From NCBI GenBank assembly GCA_900543155.1, contig UQQN01000014.1:1-34429 (forward strand): a stretch of 34,429 nucleotides of DNA. The letters run 5' to 3'. Source of the stretch: an uncultured Prevotella sp. GTDB taxonomy: Bacteria; Bacteroidota; Bacteroidia; Bacteroidales; Bacteroidaceae. Position numbers and translations under genes: made by a program. Under the pieces are notes generated by a model. That model searched no databases and had not been told where the DNA came from. It saw only the letters and a list, made by a program, of their open reading frames with translations. Below, piece after piece: positions 7,772-16,456 of the stretch. Within the stretch, counting starts at the first letter, position 1. Every line of letters starts with the position of its first letter.

Positions 7772-8491
7772 TTACTTTACAACAACCTTAGAGCTATTGC
7801 CGTTTGCCTTGCAAACATATACACCAGGTTGCAAGCCAGCCAAGCTTACACTACCATTCTGACCTGTAGCGGCAATGTGTTTTACCATCTTGCCATCCAA
7901 AGCATAGAGGCTTACGCTGTTTGCACCCGCAGCAGCAAAGCTGTAAACGAGTTCGTTGCCTACAACCTTTACGCTTGCAGCATTTGCCTTTACATCGTTA
8001 ACACCTGCGGTGGTTTCGTTGTAAACATACTTCAGGATAAAAGTTGTAACGTATTTGTTATCAGCAGAAACCTTAACAGTTGCAGTAGATGTGCGATATT
8101 CGCCCACTTCAAATTTGGGGTGAAGACCCATCATAACAGATTGTCCGGGAGCAAGATTAATTGTTCGATCTTCAAAGTTTGCATAGGGGTTGGTGATGTT
8201 AATGTCTGAGCACAAACCAGTAATGCCACACCAACTCAGTATGCTATTGTAAGAGTTACGGTCGGGCGTAACACGTACGGTTAAATCAACAGCTTCGTCT
8301 CCTTTGTTTGTAAACCAAGGATCTTTTTCGGGGTATCCACCCACAATGCCCAACGCGTCATCATCGTAGAGATTGAATGTGATAACCTCGTTTTTCTCAA
8401 TAGCCTTACCATGGTTGGTAACCTCAATTTGTGCCGAGAGTTGCGCGGCAAAGCAAATTAAGAGAGCGAAAAGAGTAAAAATCTTCTTCAT
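7772..8491 (-). CDS. Small secreted protein with T9SS C-terminal domain, function unknown
   Basis: The ATG at 8491 gives 239 residues starting with a clear signal peptide (MKKIFTLFALLICFAAQLSAQ, cleavage near residue 20); an in-frame ATG at 8527 only adds an unlikely 12-residue extension. The mature part is a beta-rich domain with one close Cys pair (WCGITGLCS, C-x5-C). The C-terminus (SVSLYALDGKMVK, then LQPGVYVCKANG, ending KVVVK) is a T9SS type A sorting domain with an unusual extra Cys. It lies between two Omp28-like genes in the operon (42 and 35 base gaps). No enzymatic motif is seen; it could be a partner or substrate of the CxxC proteins. Confidence 0.75.
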   Translation of the reverse strand: MKKIFTLFALLICFAAQLSAQIEVTNHGKAIEKNEVITFNLYDDDALGIVGGYPEKDPWFTNKGDEAVDLTVRVTPDRNSYNSILSWCGITGLCSDINITNPYANFEDRTINLAPGQSVMMGLHPKFEVGEYRTSTATVKVSADNKYVTTFILKYVYNETTAGVNDVKANAASVKVVGNELVYSFAAAGANSVSLYALDGKMVKHIAATGQNGSVSLAGLQPGVYVCKANGNSSKVVVK

Positions 8492-8533
8492 AAGTGTATT
8501 GTTTTTTGTTTTTATTGATTTCAGCATTTTGTG

Positions 8534-9382
8534 TTACTTACGCATAGCGCCTACACCCGTCAGTAAGGGTTGGTCCACTACCTGCATCACGCCTTCGCTG
8601 TCGTTATAGTAGAAAGCAACGATAGAAAGATTTGCAGGTACCCAAGGCGTTTTATTTTTAAGTGTGCTAAAGTCGGGGAACTGATATTCGTAGTCTTTGC
8701 TAATACTTTCGCCTTCACTCACAGCAATTTCGTCGCCATAGGGAGCGCTGATAGAAGCACGGAACACATGGTTGTGTTCGTAGTTAAGGTTTCTTGTACC
8801 GTCACCCATTAACTGATACTTTATCACACCGCTCTCGGTGAGCCACACTTGCAACTTACCTGTGGCATGATGCTTACCCGTGACATTTACGGTGAGTTTA
8901 ATGGTTTCTACACCATTTGCATCTGCTGTGTAGCCATGCGAAACCACATTGATATCCACCTTCGGCTCGATGGCACTACGGTTAATAACCGAAGCTGCCC
9001 ATTTTTCTTTATCATCGATAGAACCTGAGCGGTCTACCCAACCTTTTGGGAAGGATGTTACACCCCAATGCGATACGTAGTCATTGCCCTGTGCGTTTGC
9101 CAAGCCTTGTGGACTTTTTGTTTCAGACAAAGCGTTCGAACCACCATGCACCGACACGGCAATAACATGGTCGGCACCGTATGCCTTTTGCAACTTATGA
9201 ATTTCCTCGGCTGCAAGTGGACAGTTCATGCATTGTTGACCTGTAAAATCCTCAATGAGCACGTTTTTCTTAAATTCTGCGCGGATAGGACCTGTAAAGC
9301 GTTCGTTAGGTTCCATCTCGTCGCAAGCAGTAAGCGCTAATGCTGCAAAAGCAAGAGCAAAAAGTTTTTTATAGAGTTTCAT
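8534..9382 (-). CDS. Omp28-family outer-membrane lipoprotein with CxxC
   Basis: A 282-residue lipoprotein. The signal ends in the lipobox ALTAC (Cys20), followed by the acidic DEMEPNE, which resembles the lipoprotein export signals that send Bacteroidetes lipoproteins to the cell surface (known for the phylum; inferred here). Residues from about 39 onward read KNVLIEDFTGQQCMNCPLAA, the Omp28/thioredoxin-like signature with C51 and C54, then VIAVSVHGG. A second beta-rich domain follows. Omp28 proteins were first described as outer-membrane antigens in Porphyromonas; their reaction is not firmly known. The gap to the DUF6029 gene is 17 bases. Confidence 0.82.
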   Translation of the reverse strand: MKLYKKLFALAFAALALTACDEMEPNERFTGPIRAEFKKNVLIEDFTGQQCMNCPLAAEEIHKLQKAYGADHVIAVSVHGGSNALSETKSPQGLANAQGNDYVSHWGVTSFPKGWVDRSGSIDDKEKWAASVINRSAIEPKVDINVVSHGYTADANGVETIKLTVNVTGKHHATGKLQVWLTESGVIKYQLMGDGTRNLNYEHNHVFRASISAPYGDEIAVSEGESISKDYEYQFPDFSTLKNKTPWVPANLSIVAFYYNDSEGVMQVVDQPLLTGVGAMRK

Positions 9383-9399
9383 GCGATGCAGAATGTATT

Positions 9400-11190
9400 T
9401 TAGAAGTTGAACGTGTATGAAGCCTGCAAGCCCTTAGAGGCTGGCACATATCTACAAACACCTCCCGAGCAGTTATAGCCCGCGCGTGTTTTGCCATAGC
9501 CTACTTGCAAACGGTGTGAACCTTGCGTAAAGGTTACGCTACCTGTAATGTAGTGTACCTTGTTCGTGCCTGCACTCGGGTCAATTTGTCCATCGGCAGT
9601 ATGCATGGGTACATGTGCGTTAAATTGGTCGCTAATGGTAAACATAAAGTTGGGCAAAACCGAAAGTTCTAACAATCCAAACCACCAATCTTTTTGGTCT
9701 TGCTTGGTGTGGAGGTATTGTGCCTCGCCACGCAAGGTGATTTTAGGAGAGAACTGATATTTACCTTCAGCCACCAAAATATGGCTGTTGATGATGGGGC
9801 CTTCGCCTTCTACCACCTTTTGGTTGTAGCGTTGATAAGCATACATAAAGTTGAGTTTCAACTGTTTGCTTACCTTCTTGTCAATCTGCACATTCACATC
9901 CTGATAATATACACCATCGTTCATCTTGAAGAAGGGGTAATTTACCGTTTCAGTTTCAGCCTTAGGGTCGAACACTGTAGAGGTGGTTTCGGTGGTTGCA
10001 GACTTGTCGTAACCCAAACCACGAATGTGCGAGAAGTTCACCTTTACGTTTGTACCATACTTGCCACCCAAAGTCGTGCGACGCTTAAAGTTGTATGCCA
10101 ATTCGCCTTGGAAAGCCCATTCGCCCGGAGTCATCTGTGTGGCATAAGGGTAGAGCGATGCCAAAGCATAGGTATGCTGCATAGAGAAGGCGGGCAAGTG
10201 GTTAATGTAGCAAGCACTTGTTTCTTTGTTTGCTGTAGCACGCGAGCGGAATGCCATGTCTTCGCTGCGCTTAGCTTGTAACAGCACGCTCATGCCACGT
10301 TTTGAGTATGAACCCGAAAGCATCAGCGTTTTGCCGCGCTTGTAAATGTAATCATTGCTGCTTGAGGGGTCTTGGCTCTTCCAAGCATATTCAGCCAAGA
10401 AGTTGTAGTTACCCTTTTGCAAGTTGGCGCGAACATCGAATGCAGCCACGTCTTTGGGCAAGTTGAGTCTATATCCTTGCATAATGGTCGGGTCTGACTC
10501 AGAGTAGCCATTCTTGATAATGGTACTTTCAGTATTTCCCTTATGGTTGCTTACGCCCGAGAAGCCCAAAGTCAATCGGGTGTTATTCTCGTCCATTTTC
10601 TTTACCCATTGGTCCACGTTCAACTCTAAGTCACCACCCCAAGTCCAGGGCGAGCAGTTGTCCAAGTTGCGGTGGTGCCAATAGTAGCGCTGTTGTCCGC
10701 CGAGCAATTTAATGTTTACACCCTTCAAGGGTTTCAGTGCCAAGCGTGCGCCTCGCAATGAATTGTCTATACCCAAAGAGCGTTCTTCGTAAGTGCGGAA
10801 GATGAGTCCCGAGCCAAACTGGTCGTAGAAGTCACCCAAGGTGAGTTCAGCCCACTTATAGTTGCCTTTTACGTAGAAGTTGGGCACACCCCAGCCCTTA
10901 AAGTCATTTTCAAAACCAGGAAGGGGGTGGTCAAGATATTCAAGTCGGGCACCAGCCTGAAAGTATTTATTAAGCAAATTAAGTTCGGCATAGGTGTTAG
11001 TCATAAACTTATCGTCATATTCACCTGTACCAATTTTATTGTCCTGACTCACGGCGGTGAGTACATCACTCTGAATGCTGCCGTGCAAGGTAAACTTTTT
11101 TGCACCATCAATGCCGCCCTCACTCTGCGCGTGCAGTGAAAGGGCGGCACCAAGTAATGCCAATGCCGTAGTGGCGGCGAAACGTTTCAT
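9400..11190 (-). CDS. DUF6029-family outer-membrane beta-barrel protein
   Basis: A 596-residue protein with a signal peptide (MKRFAATTALALLGAALSLHA) and alternating hydrophobic/aromatic strands throughout (for example TYAELNLLNKYFQAGARLEY and ASYTFNF at the end). It finishes with a C-terminal Phe, the usual outer-membrane beta-signal. I recognise it as the Bacteroidetes DUF6029 type, whose function is unknown. Cysteines are few and partly close together: CSGGVC at 574-579 near the last strands, plus single ones at DNCSPW and SACYIN. It sits between tlpA-like and Omp28 genes, so it may be the membrane component or docking barrel of a surface redox system (inference). Confidence 0.78.
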   Translation of the reverse strand: MKRFAATTALALLGAALSLHAQSEGGIDGAKKFTLHGSIQSDVLTAVSQDNKIGTGEYDDKFMTNTYAELNLLNKYFQAGARLEYLDHPLPGFENDFKGWGVPNFYVKGNYKWAELTLGDFYDQFGSGLIFRTYEERSLGIDNSLRGARLALKPLKGVNIKLLGGQQRYYWHHRNLDNCSPWTWGGDLELNVDQWVKKMDENNTRLTLGFSGVSNHKGNTESTIIKNGYSESDPTIMQGYRLNLPKDVAAFDVRANLQKGNYNFLAEYAWKSQDPSSSNDYIYKRGKTLMLSGSYSKRGMSVLLQAKRSEDMAFRSRATANKETSACYINHLPAFSMQHTYALASLYPYATQMTPGEWAFQGELAYNFKRRTTLGGKYGTNVKVNFSHIRGLGYDKSATTETTSTVFDPKAETETVNYPFFKMNDGVYYQDVNVQIDKKVSKQLKLNFMYAYQRYNQKVVEGEGPIINSHILVAEGKYQFSPKITLRGEAQYLHTKQDQKDWWFGLLELSVLPNFMFTISDQFNAHVPMHTADGQIDPSAGTNKVHYITGSVTFTQGSHRLQVGYGKTRAGYNCSGGVCRYVPASKGLQASYTFNF

Positions 11191-11249
11191 GTAATGTCGT
11201 TAATGTGCGGGGAATGTGTTAATGTAATAGTAACACATGGCAACGCATA

Positions 11250-11741
11250 TTATTTAATCAGTTCTTTAACTTTTTCAATGAGGTGTTGTTCTCCACCTTC
11301 GGTGTAACCGCTGCGGCTTTCTACGATTTTGCCATTGCCGTCCACAATAAACACGTGGGGAATCATGTTCACACCCATTGCACGACGGAAGTCGCTATTA
11401 GGGTCGAGCAATACTTGATATTCCCAACCTGCAGCGTCAACCATAGGCTTTACCTTTTGTGCGTTCTGAGCTTCGTCGATGCTGATGGCTACAAGGCGTA
11501 CACCTGTTTCGTCTTGCCAGTCGGCATACACCTCATTGATAGCCTTGAGTTCGCGGTTACAAGGCTTGCACCACGAGGCAAAAAAGCTAATAATAAAAGG
11601 CTTGCCATCGTTGCTCAGTGTGGCTGTGTCAATGACTTTGCCATTGATGTCCTTTAATTTCACAGAGGGAAGTTGCGCAAACGCACTACCCATCACGCTC
11701 CATAGCAAGAGCATGGTAAGGAATATTTTTTTCACTTTCAT
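11250..11741 (-). CDS. TlpA-family periplasmic thiol:disulfide oxidoreductase
   Basis: A 163-residue protein with a signal peptide (MKVKKIFLTMLLLWSVMGSA, cleavage around residue 22) and a thioredoxin fold. The active site is FFASWCKPCNREL with C58 and C61, and the cis-proline loop is NMIPHVF (P128). It resembles TlpA/ResA proteins, which reduce or isomerise disulfides in exported proteins. It is the first gene of the five-gene operon with a consensus promoter about 70 bases upstream. It could supply reducing power to the two Omp28-like CxxC proteins (inference). Confidence 0.88.
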   Translation of the reverse strand: MKVKKIFLTMLLLWSVMGSAFAQLPSVKLKDINGKVIDTATLSNDGKPFIISFFASWCKPCNRELKAINEVYADWQDETGVRLVAISIDEAQNAQKVKPMVDAAGWEYQVLLDPNSDFRRAMGVNMIPHVFIVDGNGKIVESRSGYTEGGEQHLIEKVKELIK

Positions 11742-11811
11742 TTTGGTTGATATTTTCGTTGTTGTGTGGCAAGGAGTTGGTTATCATTGCCTTTATCCTA
11801 TAAATTTGCTG

Positions 11812-11842
11812 CAAAATTACACTTTTTCGATATATCGACCAA
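11812..11842 (-). promoter_or_regulatory. Promoter of the tlpA-like/DUF6029/Omp28 operon, with palindrome in spacer
   Basis: On the minus strand TTG (11842-11840), 20 bases, then TAATTTTG (11819-11812). The spacer contains the perfect 12-base palindrome TCGATATATCGA (11827-11838), well placed for a repressor. The leader would be about 65 bases. Confidence 0.6.
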
Positions 11843-12066
11843 TATAACGAATAGATAAAATGCAGTTTTCGTATTTTTTAGTAATATTTATGCGGAATTC
11901 TATGTATAAAAAGCAAAAAGTGTAGATTTGTGCGCAAGGATTAAGTTTTTGATATTGAATTCAAAATCAGAATTTTTAGCCCCACTCCTAAATCTAATTT
12001 TCGTCAGAAAAGTTTAGACTACTTCATTCTGTTCTGTCATTCTGCCAATTTTGAAGCCTCTACCTT
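11843..12066. other. Intergenic, AT-rich, no gene recognised
   Basis: This is the remainder of the 325-base gap between the GT2 gene (stop at 12067) and the tlpA-like gene. No ORF, tRNA or convincing terminator stem was found; it presumably holds the 3' end of the glycosyltransferase transcript. Confidence 0.5.
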
Positions 12067-12882
12067 TTAACCTCTTTTTTTGAACAAATCAGCAACGAGC
12101 ATTTTTAGGGCATTGCGAAGCACTTTTAGATCGCGCTTTAAGGGCTTGTCATAGCCTAAGGCTTGAATAATTTTGTTTTGGTATTTATTGCCTTCGCCCT
12201 CTATGTGATCACAGATGAGAGGAGAAAGGTAGGTTGCGCGAATGTTATGTCCTTCTTTTTGCTGCAAACAATAATTATCTACATTGCTCGATACTCCACT
12301 CATGTCGAATTCTGATACTATAAAAGGTAAATGCTCGTAAGAGGCATTGTTTACTACAAACTCATAGAACATTTGCTCCCAATCTGAGGCTATTTTATAC
12401 TTTTCGCTATAGGGACGGTCTTTTAACAACTGGGTGCGAATAAACGAGGCTTGATGCTTCATTGCTCTGTGAGCGATACTTGCAAAATGAATGCGGTTGG
12501 GCGCTGTAATAATTTTTGTCTTACCATTCACTTCGCGTTTCTCGTCACCAATGTAAAAGTCTTTACCATTGAGCAAGGGGACTACGCGAGGCAATACTTC
12601 GGCAGAATAAAAAGTGTCGCCCGAGTTCATAAAGTTAATGTACTCGCCTTTAGCCACTTTAATCGCCTTGTTCATGGCGTTATAAATGCCTTTATCGGGC
12701 TCGCTCACCCAATAAGCAATGTGCTTGGCATATTGCTGGATGAGTTCAACACTGCCATCAGTCGAACCACCGTCAATAACCACGTATTCGGTGTCGGCGG
12801 TGAGTTGTGCTGTTACAGAGCGCAGTGTCCTTTCAAGTCCCTCGCGGTTGTTATAGTTGATGGTTACTATCGTGAGTTTCAT
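12067..12882 (-). CDS. Family 2 glycosyltransferase
   Basis: A 271-residue cytoplasmic or membrane-peripheral GT-A enzyme. It starts MKLTIVTINYNN, then VVIDGGSTDGS (about 35-44) for nucleotide-sugar binding, EPDKGIYNAMNKAI (about 81-94) and the metal-binding region NSGDTFY. It transfers a sugar from a nucleotide donor, probably to a cell-surface glycan; donor and acceptor cannot be read from sequence. It lies after the transglycosylase gene but is separated by a strong terminator, and only about 25 bases remain for a promoter of its own, so its expression is unclear (read-through possible). Confidence 0.88.
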   Translation of the reverse strand: MKLTIVTINYNNREGLERTLRSVTAQLTADTEYVVIDGGSTDGSVELIQQYAKHIAYWVSEPDKGIYNAMNKAIKVAKGEYINFMNSGDTFYSAEVLPRVVPLLNGKDFYIGDEKREVNGKTKIITAPNRIHFASIAHRAMKHQASFIRTQLLKDRPYSEKYKIASDWEQMFYEFVVNNASYEHLPFIVSEFDMSGVSSNVDNYCLQQKEGHNIRATYLSPLICDHIEGEGNKYQNKIIQALGYDKPLKRDLKVLRNALKMLVADLFKKRG

Positions 12883-12908
12883 TTTAGGGGTATAAGGAAT
12901 AAGTGTTT

Positions 12909-12950
12909 AAAAAGGCAAATGTTGCATGTGCGTGCAACATTTGCCTTTTT
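12909..12950. terminator. Strong bidirectional-looking terminator after the transglycosylase gene
   Basis: A perfect 18-bp stem (12909-12926 with 12933-12950) and a 6-base loop. The outer five pairs are A-T, so a T tract trails the GC part on both strands. On the minus strand it lies 12 bases after the stop of the LysM transglycosylase gene and just before the glycosyltransferase start. Confidence 0.9.
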
Positions 12951-12961
12951 GATAAATTCGT

Positions 12962-14404
12962 TTATTTCACGCGAATCTTTTTACCTGTGTTAATAATGCT
13001 GCCCTTAATGTTATTGAGCTTTCTAAGTTTTTGCACAGTGGTGCCGTTGCGTTTGGCAATGCGTTCAAGGCTGTCACCGTCGCGAACGGTTACGTCCTTT
13101 GTCGTGTCCTTCTTTTTGCTCTTGCTCTTAGAACTTTTGCTATTCTTTGAGCTTCGTGTGCTCTTCGACGAAGACTTTGTGCTTTTACTAGTCGATTTGC
13201 TCGACGACTTCGAAGACGAAGAGTGCGTAGTCGTGGTGCGTGCTTCGGAAGCCTCATTGGCATTGCTACGATTGCCACGCTTGCGGGCAGCCACACTGCG
13301 ATTGTCAAGCTTGTTGTCCACCTCTACGGTGTGACGACGTGTCATGAGCTCGTTAGCGCGATAGTTATATACCGAGTCTTTAAGGTCGATAAAAGTGTTG
13401 AGCGCATCGGTGGGCAAACAAAGCGTCATCGGACCACTTGAACCAGGAATAAGGTCAGTGCGATATTGCGGATTAAGTGCACGTACAGCCTCCATGTCGA
13501 TGTGGCAAAGTTCAGATACTTGCTGCATGTGCAAGTCACGATTCACTGTAACTGTGTCGGTCGTGACGGGAATCTTTGTCTTCATCGGACAAATGTTGTG
13601 CTCGCAATAGTAGTTCATAATGTAGTTTGCGGCAATAAATGCTGGCACGTAACCACGTGTTTCGCTGGGCAAATAAGGATAAATAGCCCAATAGTCGCGT
13701 GTGCCACCTGCACGATGAATGGCTTTGTTAATATTGCTCGGACCACAGTTATAAGCCGCAATAACAAGACTCCAGTCACGATAAATCTTATACAAGTCGC
13801 GCAAGTAGCGTGCAGCAGCCCAACTACTTTTATAGGGGTCTTGACGCTCGTCGATGAGGCTATTCACTTTCAAGTCATAGCGCTTTCCTGTGGCAAGCAT
13901 AAACTGCCATAACCCTACGGCACCCGCATGGCTTTTTGCCTTGGGCTCAAGGGCAGACTCAATGACGGGGAGATATTTCAGTTCAAGGGGAAGACCATAA
14001 TAGTCGAGTGCTTCTTCGAAGATGGGCACGTAAAAGTTTCCAGCTCCTAAGGCATACGACACTGTGCGACGCAAACGTCCGCTATATTGGTCAATAAACT
14101 TTTGCACTACACTGTTGTAGGGCATCTCCATCACCACGGGTAAACGGCGCAAACGCTCTTGATACTCTTCTGGAGTGAAGGTGGGGTTGTAATCGGGGTT
14201 AACACAAGTAGTGTCGGGAAAAAGATACTTCTTTGCCATCCACTCGTTAATGAGCGAATCGCAAGTCACAGTCATACCCTCGGGCAGTCCAATAACTTCT
14301 TCACGTCCGTTTTGGTCGTCCTGCACGGTGATGTTTTCGTTTTGAGCCATAGCGCCAAGCACGCCAAAGGCTAACGAAAGAATAATGGTTTTTATACGTT
14401 TCAT
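12962..14404 (-). CDS. MltD-like lytic transglycosylase with C-terminal LysM
   Basis: A 480-residue exported peptidoglycan lytic transglycosylase. It has a signal peptide (cleavage after about AMA-20) and an SLT domain at about 110-270: VIESALEPKAKSHAGAVG with catalytic Glu149, GLWQFMLATG and AAYNCGPSN. A first LysM-like region (HMQQVSELCHIDMEAVRAL) lies near 292-330, then a Ser/Lys-rich linker of about 40 residues (394-433) and a C-terminal LysM at about 436-479 (RDGDSLERIAKRNGTTVQKL). It cleaves glycan strands to 1,6-anhydro products in the periplasm. It is the last gene of the parA-parB-DUF5683 unit (18-base gap) and is followed by a strong terminator. In many Bacteroidetes a relA/spoT gene follows; none is present here. 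Confidence 0.9.
   Translation of the reverse strand: MKRIKTIILSLAFGVLGAMAQNENITVQDDQNGREEVIGLPEGMTVTCDSLINEWMAKKYLFPDTTCVNPDYNPTFTPEEYQERLRRLPVVMEMPYNSVVQKFIDQYSGRLRRTVSYALGAGNFYVPIFEEALDYYGLPLELKYLPVIESALEPKAKSHAGAVGLWQFMLATGKRYDLKVNSLIDERQDPYKSSWAAARYLRDLYKIYRDWSLVIAAYNCGPSNINKAIHRAGGTRDYWAIYPYLPSETRGYVPAFIAANYIMNYYCEHNICPMKTKIPVTTDTVTVNRDLHMQQVSELCHIDMEAVRALNPQYRTDLIPGSSGPMTLCLPTDALNTFIDLKDSVYNYRANELMTRRHTVEVDNKLDNRSVAARKRGNRSNANEASEARTTTTHSSSSKSSSKSTSKSTKSSSKSTRSSKNSKSSKSKSKKKDTTKDVTVRDGDSLERIAKRNGTTVQKLRKLNNIKGSIINTGKKIRVK
13106..13225 (-). repeat. Low-complexity Ser/Lys codon repeat in the transglycosylase linker
   Basis: This stretch encodes about 40 residues that are almost only Ser, Lys and Thr (SSSSKSSSKSTSKSTK and following), joining catalytic and LysM domains. 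Such a strongly basic flexible linker could also contact anionic wall or membrane polymers. Repeats of this kind are prone to length change. Confidence 0.75.
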
Positions 14405-14422
14405 TCGGTTGATTTGTCGTTC

Positions 14423-15295
14423 TTAAAAACTCAAACTACAGCCTACGCCATAGGCAGTGCGTTTGTTTGAGCCAAGCATATTGGGGGCACCAATTACGGC
14501 GGGCTCCACCTTCATGCTGAGGTCGGGTGAGATGTCGAATACCGAGAGTTGGGCATCGACGTAGGCATCAATTACCGAGAGTAAATATACCCCCACAAAG
14601 CAGAATGCGCTAAGGTCGCGATAGCGTCGGTAAAAGTCCTTTTTACGTTTAAACACGTTTTTAAATTGCTCCTCACGTCCGGTAATGTCATATCGCGGTG
14701 GCAGCATCTCGAGATACGAGTTTGTGTTAGGGTCATCGTCCATAATGTCGAGATAGGCTTGCGAATAGTCGCGATACATCATTTGGTTCCACATCAGGGC
14801 ATAGGTACAGCCCATGAAACCACCGTAAATAAAAGGAAGTTTCCAATATTTTCGGTTATAAATTTGTCCTGCGCCAGGAAAAACTAATGAGAGCCAAAGT
14901 GCTTTGTTCGGATTGGGGATAAAACGAGGCTTCACTTTCGTGAGCGCGGGCATTTTGATTAGCGTGAGCGAGTCGGTAATTCGGCGCAAACGTGCCGAAT
15001 CGGCTGCGGTAAGCAGACTGTCGGGGCGTAATGCTCCTTTTAGTTTGAGTGCAATGATAGAATCGGGGTCAGAAACCTCGTCACCTCGGTTCTTTTCCTC
15101 CATAAGTTCTTTGGCTAATTGGTCGAAACTTTTCACCGTATCGGCACTCTCAATGGGTTGACTTGCAAAAACGGGCAAAGCCGAAACCTTGTTCGAGGCT
15201 CCGACTTCTATGATTGTGTTTGCTGTGAGCGACACACGAGCTACGCACGTTAACATAACGAGCATACATGTGCGCACAATGGTTTGCCAACTCAT
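14423..15295 (-). CDS. DUF5683 membrane protein of the par locus
   Basis: A 290-residue protein starting with a signal-like hydrophobic segment (TCMLVMLTCVARVSLTA). The conserved DUF5683 core is at about 130-225: NPNKALWLSLVFPGAGQIYN, YWKLPFIYGGFMG and FCFVGVYLLSVIDAYVDAQL, giving two or three membrane segments. Its function is unknown, but its place between parB and the lytic transglycosylase is recurrent in Bacteroidetes, suggesting a link between chromosome segregation and envelope growth (inference). The ATG follows the parB stop after 186 bases, in which no convincing terminator or promoter was seen. Confidence 0.82.
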   Translation of the reverse strand: MSWQTIVRTCMLVMLTCVARVSLTANTIIEVGASNKVSALPVFASQPIESADTVKSFDQLAKELMEEKNRGDEVSDPDSIIALKLKGALRPDSLLTAADSARLRRITDSLTLIKMPALTKVKPRFIPNPNKALWLSLVFPGAGQIYNRKYWKLPFIYGGFMGCTYALMWNQMMYRDYSQAYLDIMDDDPNTNSYLEMLPPRYDITGREEQFKNVFKRKKDFYRRYRDLSAFCFVGVYLLSVIDAYVDAQLSVFDISPDLSMKVEPAVIGAPNMLGSNKRTAYGVGCSLSF

Positions 15296-15481
15296 ATTTT
15301 GGGATAATTGCTTTGTTTAAAAGGATTTTTCTGAAATGCTGCACTGATTTTTTTTTCAGCAAATGCAGTGCTGCTGACTTTTTAATACCGTTCAGCGTTT
15401 TGTCAAAATGTCATTCAGCTGATTTTCAAAACACACCATTCTGTAGAAATGTATGTAATGAAGCACGTAAGCAGAAAATCC

Positions 15482-16375
15482 TTAGATTTTATCGAGCAAT
15501 GTGATGATGCGTTCTAATTCCTCCTCAGAGGCAAAGGGAATTGAAATTTTGCCTTTACCTTGTTGCGAGCAAGTCATCTGCACCTTGGTGTTGAATCGCT
15601 CAGAAAGGCGTGAACGCAATTCGTTATATTCTTCGGGCAATCGTTTTGCGCCCTTGTCTTTCAGCGTGTGGCGTCCGCTTTTCAGGGTCTCGCCATTGTT
15701 GAGCGCCTTAACCATTTCTTCAACCTGTCGCACCGAGTAGCCTTTTTCGCGAATTTCGTTGAAAAGTTTTACTTGTAGCGAGGGCTTGTCCAATCCGAGT
15801 AAGGCACGTGCATGACCTTGATCCACCTCCTTGTTTTGCAATGCCACTTGCACCTGTGCGGGCAATTTAAGCAATCGCAAGTAGTTGGCAATCGTAGCAC
15901 GTTTCTTGCCCACCTTCTCCGACAACTTGTCTTGCGTAAGGTTGTATTGCTCAATAAGGTTGTGATAAGCCAATGCAATTTCTATTGCATTAAGGTCTTC
16001 GCGCTGAATGTTTTCCACCAAAGCCATTTGCATGGTGTTTTCGTCGTCGACCGTACGAATGTAGGCAGGGATTGAAGTGAGCCCTGCTATTTGTGCCGCA
16101 CGCCAACGACGTTCGCCAGCAATGATTTGGTAAGTACCATCCTCCATCAGTCGCAGCGTGATAGGCTGAATAATGCCAATTTCGCGAATGCTGTCTGCCA
16201 ACTCTTGCAATGCTTCGGGTTGAAATTCGCGTCGCGGCTGATTAGGGTTTGCTTTTATTTTGAACACCGGCACCTCGTTGATGCTCGAAGAGCCACGGGT
16301 GTGTACCTCTTCTTCGGTCGAGATGAGAGCGTCCAATCCACGTCCCAATGCGGGAAATTTCTTATGAGGGGCCAT
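15482..16375 (-). CDS. parB: Chromosome-partitioning protein ParB
   Basis: A 297-residue ParB/Spo0J protein: a CTPase clamp that loads at parS sites and spreads to organise the origin region. The N-terminus has LGRGLDALI, the ParA-contact type motif. The ParB/Srx domain runs from about 35 to 125 with CTP-binding GERRWRAAQ (about 87-95) and ENIQREDLN (about 121-129). A helix-turn-helix follows (EKVGKKRATIANYLRLLKLP). The C-terminal dimerisation segment ends ELERIITLLDKI. It lies 81 bases after parA. No parS-like 16-mer (TGTTNCACGTGNAACA type) was spotted in the window. Confidence 0.95.
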   Translation of the reverse strand: MAPHKKFPALGRGLDALISTEEEVHTRGSSSINEVPVFKIKANPNQPRREFQPEALQELADSIREIGIIQPITLRLMEDGTYQIIAGERRWRAAQIAGLTSIPAYIRTVDDENTMQMALVENIQREDLNAIEIALAYHNLIEQYNLTQDKLSEKVGKKRATIANYLRLLKLPAQVQVALQNKEVDQGHARALLGLDKPSLQVKLFNEIREKGYSVRQVEEMVKALNNGETLKSGRHTLKDKGAKRLPEEYNELRSRLSERFNTKVQMTCSQQGKGKISIPFASEEELERIITLLDKI

Positions 16376-16456
16376 ATTCTAAAGGGTGAGGGGTTAAAGG
16401 GTGTGGGTAAAGGCACGCGTCACGTTCGGGGTGTGCCAATCTACCACCCTTAACAC

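Noticed and set aside
9694..10281. 195-residue plus-strand frame opposite the DUF6029 gene
   Set aside because: Antisense to a coherent barrel protein with signal peptide; no promoter or domain.
13640..13665. CCACGTGTTTC as a parS half-like site
   Set aside because: Only part of the parS consensus matches, on one side of the CACGTG core, and it lies within the transglycosylase coding sequence.
15356..15377. TCAGCA/TGCTGA hairpin between parB and the DUF5683 gene as terminator
   Set aside because: On the transcribed strand the stem is followed by A rather than T residues, so it would not terminate.
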